Below, piece after piece: positions 24,476 through 38,600 of a stretch of 64,000 nucleotides of DNA; within the stretch, counting starts at the first letter, position 1, and the number at the start of each line of letters is the position of its first letter. The stretch lies in contig NC_049992.1 of assembly GCF_000003815.2 (NCBI RefSeq), forward strand, positions 13,020,422 to 13,084,421. Reading direction: 5' to 3'. The position numbers and the translations under genes were made by a program. Under the pieces are notes generated by a model that was not told where the DNA came from, searched no databases, and saw only the letters and a list, made by a program, of their open reading frames with translations. The stretch is from Branchiostoma floridae. Its lineage: Eukaryota > Chordata > Leptocardii > Amphioxiformes > Branchiostomatidae.

Positions 24476-24900
24476 CGTCCTCCAGAAATACCAAAGATTA
24501 CTTCACGAATGTCCCGGTCTCTGATTCAAACTCCGACCGCCCGGGGTGAAAATGGCGTTCGCTCGAAGCTCGTCCAAAAACAGTCCGATTTCACGTCTCT
24601 CGTGTTAGGATCTGGCTTCAAAACAAATCCACTCCTTCAGGAATGTGTTGAGAAGTCCGGACAGCTTCTTTACCCGAGCTTACAGCGCTCCATGACGGTT
24701 TGAACGGAATGTTTGGCCGGTGTTTTCGGTAGACAGGATCACTTTTCACCGAAGAGTGCTTTCTGATCATAGATATCCAATACGCATGCGTAATTGACGT
24801 TAGCAACCGGGTAAATTTACATACAGAGTCCTTAGCAACGGGATTGCTACTTCCGCTAGGGGGCGTGACGAAACGGATGGCTTTGAGACTTGAGACTTTT
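24476..24900 (-). promoter_or_regulatory. Likely promoter of gene A
   Basis: The stretch upstream of the gene A ATG is richer in CpG than its surroundings, with an ETS-like CTTCCG near 24851. Two copies of TTAGCAAC (about 24800-24808 and 24832-24839) match half of the RFX X-box. No TATA box was seen. Because RFX factors drive ciliary genes, this would fit expression in ciliated cells or sperm. That is inference. Confidence 0.4.
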
Positions 24901-25622
24901 ATTTCTGGGGTTTAGAATATACTAGTAGTCTTTACCAGGCACCATGGGTTTCTGAGAAAATGATAGAAATTGGGCAAATAAACAAAATAATCTGGCTGAG
25001 GAGATAAGCTGACAAGAGAACTACAATTTTACAACAACGCAAGTCGCAATTGTAATTCTATGGACAGCTAATACCAGGCCAAGGCACTGGGGTCTTTACG
25101 GCAACTAATTGAGAAAAGGAATGCACACTTTGGGATATTGATGCGATTAAGTTTGAAAGTTGAGAATACTAATATACAGTGTCATTTATGTACATACTAA
25201 ATTATATACCCCAAAGACATTGAACGCCTTGCTGCAAGGCAGGTAAATAATTTTTGAAATCCAAACGACTTTCAGCAATCACTGAATGACTTATGATATT
25301 GAATCTGATTCCAGCAACATAACTAACGCACATCACGTCATTGTGACGTCACGACATCTCAAATCGAAATGGAGCTTTCCGTATCCCCGACATTCTCTGC
25401 TAAACCAACAGTTTTCAAGCCTTGTAGAAACGCAACAAAGTAATTTTAGCACTTAAATGGCTTTCTACTCTCTGTCCTCGGGTTTTACTTTGAAATTCAA
25501 GTGAGAAATGTAACGCAGACTTTGAGATATTAACGCCATTACATTTGAAAGTTGAGAATAATACGTAAATACACAAAAGAACATAAAAGACACAAAGACA
25601 TAGGATCCTGAAATGATATGTT

Positions 25623-25628
25623 TTTATT
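25623..25628 (-). terminator. Poly(A) signal of gene B
   Basis: AATAAA on the minus strand, about 1.07 kb below the gene B stop. The AT-rich stretch 25629-26696 shows no coding structure and is the likely 3' UTR. A later AATAAA-like copy would shorten it, and transcripts would settle which is used. Confidence 0.5.
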
Positions 25629-26696
25629 GAATCAAAGTTTCTAGAACTTTTAAGCCATTCAGGTCATGTCAGTCTCATACATATAGTATATACAAAAATA
25701 GTCCAACATAGAATTATACAATCAAATGGATATAAACATGCCATTTAGTGTAAAACCAGAACTCAGAAAAGGTACTTCCAGATGCATATTTACATATAAC
25801 TGCTGCCCAGTCTTTTATTGCACTTAACACGTTCATTTGGGTAATTTGATAAAATCTCATCCACTCAAATCTCGAGCACTCTCTGCTCAAGTCATAAACA
25901 TTTCTGCATTCAGTTTTACTTGCATAAAATACTTTACTACATAATACTTACATACATACAACAATGGGTATAGAATAAATGTTTTATCAACAACACAGTA
26001 TCATAATCTTGATTAGATCAGTTTATGGCAAAATTAAATTAAAGTCTGATACATTCTACATTATGTTGTTCCTTTTTTGCATACTACATTGTAATAGGTT
26101 TGAATCATAGTCTATACATCTATTTCAATGTTCTAAAAATAATGGACAGACTTCATCAACAGGAAACAACAGATAGATGGACCATATGAGTCTTGGTGGA
26201 TTCTGCCATACATGTGTAGATATTAAGTGGTCTTTCTTCCAGTTATGGCTCTCAGTCATAAACTCATAATTGTTGTAACTGTCACAGATGTACAGAAAAA
26301 TTGCCAATGGAATATTTTTATTGCTTATACCACAGCAAATATTACAAATCAACACAAAACTTAGTTCCAAATCAACAGCTAAGTTAGATGTAGTGGGGAC
26401 TCTTTGTGACTTCTAGGCCTGTTTTGGTTTCTTGATATATACTGGTAGTAGAACATACATAACGAATGCCTACTCAGAACATACAGAAACATTTGTTCAA
26501 ACTCCAAATGGCTTCTTTCTTATTCTTCCTATTTTGTCTTTGTTCAAGGTTCCTAGGCCTGCATCTTAAAACATTCATAGGTCTCAAGAAGAATCAAGGC
26601 TTTACTAATGTAAATTTCTGTTCTCATTGCATTTTGATTTAAGCTTTCTACACAAAAATCAATATTGATTTCTACCAATCAATGTGCTCTTTAATC

Positions 26697-29600
26697 TCAT
26701 TTCCCTTTGTTCCCTTTGGCAGAGGGAGGAGGTCCAAGCTGATCCTTCAGCATCAGTGTCATCTCTTTCTTCGTGGCTTCGTCCAGTTTTCCCTTCTCTT
26801 TAACACGTTTCAGGATGTCCTGACACGCCACGCGCTCGTCCATTAACCGCTGGAGGTTCGTCAGGACGTCGTTGTCTGATAGAAGGGAAGATGGCTTCTT
26901 TTTGTTGGCCTGTTGGAACAAGAGAATGTCTTATGAGACAAAAAAAAAAAGACTTGCTTGGTATCAAGTATGTAGAGATGAAGTGTAAATGCTTAAGTTA
27001 AGTATAAGTTGATATTCAATATTATTTTTTTGTAAGTGGGTTGACCTTCCGCTGGGGAATAAGTGACAACAATTTGGGAGAGATCTGCAGTCAGATTTGT
27101 ATCCAGGAATTTTTCCATCGATTTGTATCCAGGAATTAATGAAGAATTCAAGCAAGCAAGCATTCAAAGTAGTATCAGGAGGTAGGGCCAATGGCCTGTA
27201 GTGCCCCCTAGTGTTCAGTTTGGAAACTGCATATAAAATTACAGAACAATCCTATAAAAAGTATAAAGATACAGTGTTCTAGCCAGTCCCCTAGATTTTG
27301 AATGGAAATCCTGTCTAAGGCATGACGATCCTAGGGGGTTCGGGAATATGCTCCCCAGGAAAATTTTGAAATCTAGACCATCTGAAAAGCTATTTCCTTT
27401 ATTTTGAGGGGCAAATTTTGCTGGAAGACTTAGCTTGGTTCATTCAATATCTTATATAACATGCCAATTTTTGTCCATCACAGAGGACAGACTGGGCAAA
27501 ATTTTTGTCCATCCCCAGCGTCAAAATTTACGGAAGGAGGGATGTTGGCTAGAACCCTGTAACAGATACATTTTATTCCACAGTAACCCTCCCACCTTGG
27601 CAGGTGCCCCGTACACAGCCTGGATGATCTTGCTGCGGAGTCTCTCCATACGAGAGGAGGTGGACTCCAGCTCCACCCGCAGCTGCTGCTCGGTGTGCTG
27701 GCTGGACAGGGCTAACGACTTGTTCTCATTCAGCTCCGACTGGAGCCTGGTGTGGACCTGCGGGGAAAACAGTTACATGTTCTACTTAGGCATTTCCAAC
27801 AGTCAAACTGTCACAGTGTTGTGCTTGAGTTCAGTGTCAAGTAAATTCATATTGGATACCCAATGACTTGCATGTATTGAAATGGCCAATGGAGAAAACG
27901 ATGAGTTTAGAAATAAAACCTAGAATGTGGTAAAAAAAAATGTCATTGTTTTTCTGTTGAACTGTATTGAAAAGAAAAGGCTGGTACTAAGTATTAAAAA
28001 ACTTGTATAATACACATTGTTCATCACATTTCTCCACAGTTTGCTATCACACAAGAGATGTATCTTTACCTCTTTGTCAGCTGCTCTCTGCATCCTCAGT
28101 CTCACCATGTCCACCCTGTACTTCTTCAACTGCTGCTCCTGCTCAGCTGCCTTCTCCTCAACTGTTTTCAATGTCTGTATGTGGGCACAAAAAAAAGAAA
28201 TCAAAATTGAAAAATACAAATGTAGACATACGATGGAAATGAAAAGAAAGTAGCATATTTTAGGATCAATGCTTGTGGTTTTAATCCACAAGTAAGGGGT
28301 GAAGGTATTCACATTAACAACTCAGTAAGGGACCGTACGGCATTTAGCGAGGGGGGAGGGCCGGTCGCCAGGGGGGGAGGGCCAAGCAAAAAAATATTTT
28401 GCCAGGGGGAGGGCCTAGCAAAATTTTTTTTACTTGGGGGGAGGGCCAAGCAAAAAAAAAATAGCTTGGTCTGCCAGCAGAATATGTCCCTTAAAATCCA
28501 AGAAACGGCGTTTCAGAGGGTCAAGATTTCAAAATTTTTCTGGACCTCTGCAAGGGATCGCCCGAGGTTGGCGCTCGGGATACAGTGAAAATGCGAAAGG
28601 GAGGGGGCGGGGCTTATGCATGACGCCCTCGAAAACCTTCTTCACGCACAGAAATGTTATTAAACTCTAGATTAGTCTGCCAGCAAAATTTACCCCTGTC
28701 TTATTGCCCTCAAAATGTAAGAAATGGCGTTTCAGAGCTCGAGAGTAAATATTTGCAAATTTCCCTGGATCCCTTTTGACGTGACCGGCCTCGCGCCTTT
28801 GATGACCGACATCATGATAATGTGTTTTGGGGGGATTTAATTTTGTATTTCTAAATTGAAATGCTATTAAAGTTAGCTTTGTTTGTCAGCAAAATATCTC
28901 CTCAAACTGAAGGAAATAGCTTTTAAGAGGGTCAAGATTTCAAAATTCTCCCGGACCTACCTTGCGATTCTTCGTGCCTTTGGCGCCGAACATGGTGTTC
29001 GGAACGTCGTTCTCAAAAACTTGAAACCCTCGTATTTTTTTTCATAGAAATGTCATCTAACCAGCAAATTTTCCCATAAAAAAGCAATGCAGGAAATCGT
29101 GGCAAAAAAAGCGTGGCATTTCTAAAAGATCTCCTGCAAGTCTGCGGTCTCACCATGGTCTCACGCCCGCCGGCGGCTAGAGAGAGGCGACCGGTCTTAC
29201 CCCGCCGTGGGAAAATCAGCGTCACGCGTCGGCGCCCCCCCCCTCCCCACTACAGTTTTGGAAGTCGAATAGTGCTGTCGTTTTGGTTTTCATTTTTCCC
29301 CCCGATTTACCGTAAGTTATTACCACCACAGAACCAAGAAAAAGTCCAAAATATATGTAAATTGAAAATACTTTCCGTCAAGCCGCTCAGGCCCGCGAGC
29401 TTGCAATACGTAAATTTAGGGAGCGGGGCGCGCGCCGCTTCGTGGCGCAAATCTACTAGAAATCCAGGTACAAATGCTTTTTAGGTGTTGTTTTAATATC
29501 AAAACAATGAAATAGCTTCTATAAAGCAAATATTTATGCCTCTATGAAGCAGATATTTATCCCTCTATTTAGCAGATATTTTGAGCCATTCTGTTTTCCT

Positions 29601-32600
29601 TTTTTTACTAGGGGTGAGAGATCTGCTTCTCGATGAAAATCATGAAAAAGTATGACGCAAAGCACATTTCCAAATGTGGGAGCGCAGTGTTTTATTGGCG
29701 TCTTGAATATTTTTTTCAAAGTTGATAGGAGGGGGGAGGGCCAAGCAAAAATATTTTGTCTTGGGGGGAGGGCCTAGCAAAAAAAATTTTACCTGGGGGG
29801 AGGGCCATGCAAAAATTTTTTGACCCGACCCTCTGGCGACCGGCCCTCCCCCCTCACTAAACGCCGTACGGTCCCTAAAGGGTCATGAAATTGACATCCT
29901 GTCATGAAACAGGAAAGCAGCAAGCTGCAATACCACTATCAACTGCTAGGCGGCGCTGCTGATCCATTGTGTAGGAAACCTTACACCTGTCTACATCTAT
30001 GGTGAGTCAACAAGAACAACACATGACTAACACAGCGTGACTCACGTTCTTCAGGTTGATGATTTCTTTCTCCAAGGAGAAGCTTTCGTCAGCTGAAGAC
30101 TTTTTCTTGTCTTCTCTCAGTCTGGAGAACTGTGGGTGAACAGAGATTATGAGTCAGCTCTTACTTGGGTAACCTAATATACTACATCCAGAAATTGTCT
30201 TTGGGGGGAAAAGTTGAAGACAAAACAGCACAAATATAATATATGGTTTGAAATCCACCTAAAAATAGAAGATGTATATCAAACACAACTGACAGCAGAA
30301 TATATGAAACCAATTTGTTAAGAGGACCCAACAAAACATTATTCTAGAAGAGCTACAAGAGCTCTTGACCCAATACCCCTTACCCCTAGGCCGTGGCAGA
30401 GGAGTATTCTCTCAAGTACACACAATGTATTGCAATACCTTGGTTGACATGAGTTCTACTTCTGCCTCCCTCTCTCTGAGTTCCTTCTTAACCTTGTCCA
30501 TCTCTTTCTTCAGCTTGGCAATATGTTCATCTTTCCTGGTCACCTCTCTCCTTAGGGACATGACAGTGCCTGCTGACATGTTGTAGTTCTTACTGGTCCT
30601 ACAAGGGTGAGATAATATCATTTTTTAAAGGATGCAAAAAAATCTCAAACAAGACATGTCAACATCTGAAAACTGTATAATTAACAATCTAGCCCTTTGC
30701 ACTCAAATGTGCCCATTACATTTATTTTTCCATTTCTGTCCATTTCTTTCCTAAAAATGATTTTTAACATGTTGAATAGTAACAGAAATATTCTGAAGAA
30801 AAAAAAAACACATTGACATTGTTTATTTTACCTTTCCAGGTCAGCTCGCAGCGAGGAGACCTCCTGGTTCCGTTCTATCAACTCTGACCTCATGGCTTCA
30901 TAACTGTCATGGTACACTGAGGAGTCTGCCTGCATTGAGCCAAGCTGGCAAAGGGAAGACGACAAAACAATAAATACATTAAGACATACACACAAGATCA
31001 ACATATAACAATTTAAGCATACCAATTTAAACCTTTGGGGCATATGTAACTGGTTATCTATATTGATATCACAATGTTATAACATTCCATCAAAGTGATA
31101 AAGGCATATTTCAAGCTATTACTTACTCACTCACTATCTGGTTTAACGTCTGTTGTTCCCCATCCCATGGGGGTTAGACGTGCTATTATTTTTTAGAGGT
31201 ATATGATTTTTTACCTGATGTCTAAGCCTGGCTAGTTCGTTGTTCTTGCGAGCCACCTCACTCTCCAGAATAAACAGTCTCTCAGCGATGAAGGATTCGC
31301 TGTCTCCGCTGCCCTGTGCCTGTAACAGGGCTCCTTCTAACTGTGCAATCTCCTCCGTCAATGATAGAATGGTGTTGTCCTTGTCTCGTGAGTCCTCCTC
31401 CAGTAACTGCAGTCTGGACATGTTCTCTTCTAGCTCAGCTATGTACTGGTCCTAATTTGGAACCAAAAAGGAACATGATTAATCAAAGGGCCAAATTGCA
31501 ATCCAAAGGATTGACTTTTGGGTGTCATAATTGACATTTTAGAGGACAGTGTCAAATCTCGTACTTGAAATAGAAAAGGCCACTTATAACTTATTTACAT
31601 TTATCAGTACTTACCTTCTCCTCAAGTGTCCTTGCCTTCAGCACCTCTCCATTGAATAACCTTGTACCAGTGTTCAGGGAACTGTGTGTTACAGACCCAT
31701 TCAAAGTAAAACCACCATCTTCCTCTACTCCCATGGCTTTGTTACTGACTTCCACAGAAGACTGTCCAAACCTCGGACTGGCTGGAGAAGCATCAAAACC
31801 ATCCTCAAAGGGAACGTGGACATTTCTTGGGGAGTCATGGCCATTTTGCTGATTAACGTCTCCACCAGTGAAGTTCAAGGCATCCTGACTGACAGACACA
31901 TGTCCATTCATTTCTTCTGTGAGTTCACCAAGGAAAGAGGCACCGGTATCCCCCGAACCGAGGATGTCATGACTGTATCTTCTCCTGTCAGTGATGCCTA
32001 TTTTCCTGCCCCCCACGGCAGTTTTAACCCTCGGAGGTGAGAACTTTTTCTGCATGGCGTCCTGAGCCCTGTCCCTAGCCAGGCCACTGTTCTCAGAGCC
32101 AGACAGACCTATTCTCTTGGCTGCCAGGTCTCCGTGTGACGTGGGCTCGTCTCTAGGAGAACTGTTTGGTGTGGAATTCAGACTCTCGTTGCTACTGAGG
32201 CTGCCATTGCGCGGAGAGCCGGAGGGTCCTGCAGGTCTGATGCCACCATTTGTCATCCATTCAGCCGGTGCTGGGGGAATAAAGGGACAAGGAGAGGGGA
32301 TTATTCTCTTAAATAACACCACATGTATTATTCATATGACAATCCGCAGTGGTTAATAAGTTCCTCTGTGGCCTTTAGATGTCTATACCTCTACAGGAGA
32401 TGGCTTCTGCAGGTGTGAAAGCAATTGACCTGAACTGCCTGGAGATCTATAATCATGGCTGACAATTGTTGGCATGTCACTATACAAATGTCAATTGTTT
32501 GACATTTCAAGTCATAATGTATTCTGGCTTTATATTTTCAAGGTCCTTTCAGAATCTGTTTTTTCACTTCCCTCTCATATATGGCATTTTTGTTAGCTTT

Positions 32601-35600
32601 GTCTCTGCTTTTTTTCTTTTCCCTTTATCTCCTGTCTTTCATTATTCTTCTCTTTCTTCATCACATCTCTAGTCTCTTTAGTTTATGCATTCTTCTTTTA
32701 CAAAAGATCCCGTGCCAAAAATCGAACATTCAGAAGAGAAATTGCCATGTATCTGATGCCCTTGAATGATTAATTTTTCTTTCTTTCTTTTTACTTCCTC
32801 TCCTTTCTATCCCTTTATCTTTGCTCTCTCCCTCTCTCCTTTCCTTTCACCGCAGCTTTGCTACCTTCCTAAGTAACACCTTCCTACCCCATCCCTCCCA
32901 TCATCCCTCACCTGTGGTAGGTTTGTGTCCCACATGGCTGACAGCAGGACTGTGGGAGCCACTGCCGATGCCTGAGGACTGAGTGGTGGAACTCTGTGGC
33001 CGTGCCCAGGCCTGGGTGCCTGGATGTAACATGTTTCTGTCTGGGGACTGAACAAAGAAAAACAACAGTTACCGTATTAATATTTATACCATACAAACCA
33101 AGGCCCTTGATACAAACAAATAAACCCTTAAGTTTACAAATGTTTAAGTAGAAACACTGTTGGAGACTTAGATCTCCTCCTTCTTTCTATACAAGATGCA
33201 TGCTCAATCTTTGAAAGTTTCTTGTAATGTTAGAGCAAAGAAGTTGTGATACAAGTACAGCATCATGTAGTAAACAGTCCTATTAAGTAATTAACATTTT
33301 GTACCTGTGGCCTGTATCTCTCCATCCGACTGCTGCCTTGGTTCCCCACTACATAAGGCTGGCTGGACGTACTGCTCCTGCTACTGGGCCACGATTGGTT
33401 CAAGTCTGTTCTATACGGAGTAGAGTGTACGACGGGGCCTCCCAGGTTGGGCAGCATGTGCTGACTGGGCAGGCTCTGTCTGCTGACGCTGAGCGTATCC
33501 GACATGGTTCTCCCCACCCCCAGAGGCTCCACTGTCGTATACATCCCCGGTGGTACGGTCTCCGAGCCAGCGCCGGGCGGTGCCGGGCGTCTAGCGAAGG
33601 CTGGTGCCTGCAGCGGTGGTTTGGGAGGGGAGTTTGTGTCGGGATGTTGTTGAGGAGGAGAGCTGTGTCCGGGCCTCCTGCTCAGAATCCGCGGTGCAGA
33701 TGGCTTGGGTTGGGTCTTGCCTGCCCAGGGTTGGGACGGTGTGGCTGACGTGGAGATGGCAATGGGCAGATTGGAGGCAGGACGTTGGTACACTGGAGGG
33801 TAGTAAACCTGCAACACATTGAAGTATGCATTCTGTTACTCTGAGTCTACGTTGTTCTGCAATAAAATTTCAGTTCTGCAAGATACGTAAAAAATAAATG
33901 AAGAACTGATGTGGAACATTTGTCAATACATGTACTATGTGAAATATGTCAAAGTTTGTGTTTTATCTCTTTTGAACACAAAGTTCGGAAGAAAAAAGAA
34001 CTGACATGGCATTGAATAGCTCTGTAGGAATGGAGTCAACAATACCATGGCTGTTAAGTATACAAAATAGAAGAGGCTAACAGCACTAAAGGAATGCAAC
34101 CTTTTCAACATGTGAAGCATATCAGGAATCTCCCTACCCTGCCATGAATAAGACTCTTCACATGAGCACAACCATATCCAGCCACTTCCCTGTACTGTAA
34201 GTGTTGTTTACCAATATACACCCATCACCTGTAGTTGTAGCGTTCTGTCACATTAATGACTTTCAATCTATTCTTACTGTACATATTGCTATGTCTTTAA
34301 ATGCCACTTCATGGTCTCTCTGACAACCCCAACTGTACGTTCTGACAAGCAGTTCAAAATGCAACATACTAGAACTAAAGGTTAGTAAATCAAGAAGTTA
34401 ATAACACTCAAAACTGAAATGAAGTCTTCTATTCATGGCCGACTCCCTGATATGTCAAACGTGTCTGCCAGAACGCTAAGTATAGCAACGACAGGCACTC
34501 ACTGAGTGACTCAATACCAAAGTCTATTTGAACACAGTGCCAATTACCACGAACAAAGACACGCTGGGGTTGCAGAGGCTTTGGATCAGGGCAAAACTAT
34601 ATAAGACAGGGCAGGTGGCAAAACAATATTAGCCTTACACAACACCTTAAAAGAATGTACGACACTCTAGATCTGTACTTCGAAAAACAAAATGCAAATG
34701 TCACCATAGTTCAGAAGAGCTACTTTACTGTATGACGTCTAACCCAGCTACTTTGCACAGGGACAACTTCCTCTTGAGCCACTTCCTCATAAAACACAGA
34801 AGACTCATTTAACCAATTGAAAGTACTGTTTCAGTTACCTTTAGGGATGTAAAACCCAAGACATGTCAATCAATATGTGAAGATTCTGACCCAGCTTCTG
34901 TAGAGAGATACAAGCATACCCTAACAGTAGCGGATGAATTAAGAGCACACTTTACTGTATTAAGTAATTTACAACAAAAGCTTTTCATACGGATCTCAAT
35001 GTTGCTGACTACCTGATAGAAAAATGCACTCTGACAATACCTTACATGTTTAAGTGCCTTCCGAATTCAAGTTTCCGCAGTGTCCCTCTTACCACTACAC
35101 CCACAGGTATTACACCCAAGTTACACATGTTAGGGACACCTGTTATAACACTGGTACAAGAGTCAAGTGGCTCTCACTGTCACCACATCCCGACCCAAGC
35201 CCACTGTTACTGTTTTATGTCTCCAAGCTGTTCAAATACCCACCACAGAATGAGTCAGAGTTACCACTGTGCTACGACAGTAACGAGTAACAATCTATTG
35301 ATTTCTTTAAGTTGTAACATTTCACTGATCAGTAGTCAAAGCGTAGTAACTTAATCCTCAACATGTTGCCACCCACACACTCTGACTTGAAAGAGAGATA
35401 TTTACAATACTCAACCCTTAAAATTTGTATTCTTTAAGACTAAGTTTTTCTCCCTTTGCCCCCTCTCAGAACAATTTATTGTTGTAACAGCCCATGCTTT
35501 AGCAGGTTTCGGCCCTTTACTTACTTAGCCCATGGACAATATCAGACCCAGCTTTACCCAACACCCTGCTGGTCAACTTAGCCCCAAAACCTAATCCTGG

Positions 35601-38600
35601 CCAAGTTAATCAGGGTGTTGGGCCAAGTTGGGTCTGATCCCTTTTACATTGTAGCACAATCAGATGAACAAAACAATACGACTTACCAGACTGAGTATAG
35701 TGAAAATCCTTTACATGCTAAATCAGAGATGGAAAACCCTTACTTCTTGCCCACATCTCTAACAGAGTCAGAGATTTTAGAACTGTGATTGTAAACATGT
35801 CCTTGGAACATTTCACATCCAAACTTCTCAACAGACATCTACAAACACCTGAAGACAGATCCGGGTCAGAGCTAATCCTTGAGACAGAATGATTTGCTGA
35901 AAGAAGTACTAGTAATCCTTCACAATAGTCATTGGATTGGTAAGAAATATTTACCATAGAAACTGGAAGCCACGTTAACAATTCCACTTCAAAAATTTAC
36001 CCCACTTTTAGTGACATTTGGTCATTAGTCTTGACAAAGAAGAAAACTACTAGTACTTATCTTCTTGAAGTAGCAAAATCATACCTTTTCTTCACCTGAC
36101 CACATCCAATGGTAGAGACAGATATATACTTTGCCAAGGTACATGCCAAGTGTAGTTGTGGTTGTATGAGACTAAATATTTGTTTGAAACTTTACCAAGT
36201 ATACAGAGCTATGTGATCTTGATTGTGATAACATTCCACTAACGACAGAAACAGTTGAATTTCATTAGTAATAGAATATCGGTGTAAACTAGCAACCCTA
36301 CCTTCAACTTCATATTCGTTTTAATGAACGACTTAATAATGACGTGTTACACATATAAGAAGTTTTAGTTTGATAAATGAGGGACAGGTATATTGTGCTT
36401 CATTTACATTCTTCACTAGTTTCAATTAATTCGTACAACATACATTTTTTATCCACAATTCTTAGACTGAAAAGTATAACACAAATTAACAGTCAACATA
36501 AATTTTATACATGTCTTTGAAACTATTGTTATAGATTAAACTGATAATTAATTTAAAACAGACACATCAAACAGAACGTATGCAATGCCATGGTAACAAC
36601 ACACAAGCAATGGATCCCACCTAGTTAAGCTGTTACAGTACCTAATCTATTTGATACAAGAGGGGGGATATAGTTACAGAAAAAAGACAATGGATAATTG
36701 TTAAAAGAATGCCATCTACTGTCACTGATGCTTAACTATGGGTGGATAAGTTTACCACACAAAAATTTAGCATCAAAGTTCATCAGCTTTCCTAACAGTT
36801 TTTGCACCACTATGAATTGGAAACTCTGCAAAGATTTTGACTGGCTTTGCAAGTTTCTTAGTCCTCCCTTGAAAAATTCTATACAAGAGAGTCTGTATGC
36901 TTCTTTTCCGTAGGACGTAGGCAACGTATTTTGATTTCCCATAAGTCATAAGGAAAGCTCAGTCTTTTGCACATGATTCTTGGTGAAGAGACCAAATGTT
37001 GCATATTTGACTTTCTTGATTTTAACTTAATTCATAGGGGGTTCTACTGAATTCAGCGTTAAGAGTTGTCTGGACCCTCCATACAGACCCTCCAATAAAT
37101 CGTCATCAAAGTACCAAATAAAAGGGATGTTCAGACAGTTACCTCTAGTTCGTAGCCTTCTCCTTCTCCCGCGAACTTGATGACATCTCCTGGAGCCAGT
37201 CGGACTGCTCCGGTGGGAACGCGACAGTCGTTCACGTACGTCCCGCGCTGTGACTTCAGGTCCTGCAGCACGAAGCAGTGGTCACGCTCGTTCAGCTGGA
37301 TAACAGCGTGGTGATCCTCCACATGGGGGTTCTGCAATGAGATGGGAAGCAGTTTGTTTTAACCAAAAATAGGGAAACCTTCTCAATTCTGCATGCACAT
37401 AATATAAGTCACTTGAGTAGTATTCAATCGGATGTCACTGAAAAAAACAGAGGGGCGAGTAGAACAGAAAGAAACAAACTCTTAGGATTCGAACCTGCGA
37501 CAAACCCGGGCAGCCGAATCACAAATCCAACGTACAAAATGATGGCACCCGTGCAGACTGTGGTCTTTTGCAGCTGCTTTTATAAAGCTTTTAAAATCCC
37601 ATAAAAGAAAATTGTTCTTTGAGATACTTGATAGTCCAGCAACAAACAAGAAAAGGCTATTTAAGGCATCAAGGCTTGATCCTAAGCGTCATAAGGGCAC
37701 GTAACAAAATACAGTCCAAAAACATCCTGAGAAAGAAATGGAAATGTAATTCCCTGCTGTTTTGAATAAAAAGGCAATGTTTACAACTTTCATCCACATA
37801 GCTGCGTTCTTTTTGTGTCTTTCTCTACCGCCGTGTTCCATGTCATTCTTAAATACAGGCATCCCCCTTGTGTAAACACTGGGAAATGCAGGCAGACAAA
37901 CGCTCCTGCATCACCGTGTGGGTTTAGTTTCCTATCAGGTGCCGACGTGTTGACCTAAGGACCTGATCGCATTCCTCCGCACGTTTCTTCTGATTGAAAC
38001 AAAAGGGGCGAGTAGAAACAGTCTCCTGGCTCCACCCGCGCCAAACCATTTGGCAAGACAGTTTGGCGGCACTTGGACCCCAGACCAGTGTTACATGTTA
38101 CAGTTTTGCCAGGCTTGCTCTGGACGAATAAGGAACACCTGTTACCATAGTAGAAAATCTGCATATTTCTTTTTCCCTTTAAGTTTATGTCCTGTTTATG
38201 TCCTATATTTTGCCCTTTAAGCTTATGTCCTGTTTCACAGTCAACATACTGTAGCCATCTCTATTAAGAAATTGCATTGTTTGCTCACAATGGCGCAAGT
38301 CTAATCATCTATTCAGCAAATAAAAATGATAAAGTAGATCCTGGCATATGGAAGTCCTTTTGGACTCCTGGCATTGTTACAGACATATATGTAGAGCTGT
38401 ACCTATGAATATCCAACAATAAAAAAGGGACTGATCTCTGTCTAAAGAAAGTATTGTTAGGTACTTTGAGTTAAGGATCATTAAATGTTTCATCAATGGC
38501 TAACCAGGCCAAGTAATTATTGACATATGGTTAACTGACAGGGACTATTGTATCTCTCGGAGCAGAGATAATTGTGAAGCAATGCTTGAGTGCTACTGCA

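Noticed and set aside
29113-29484. Open frame of 123 codons inside the Harbinger-like element
   Set aside because: No transposase or Myb-like motif. Composition follows the GC-rich repeat sequence.
37478-37545. Functional tRNA gene
   Set aside because: Only the B box is good. The A box and stems do not form a cloverleaf, so a SINE remnant is more likely.
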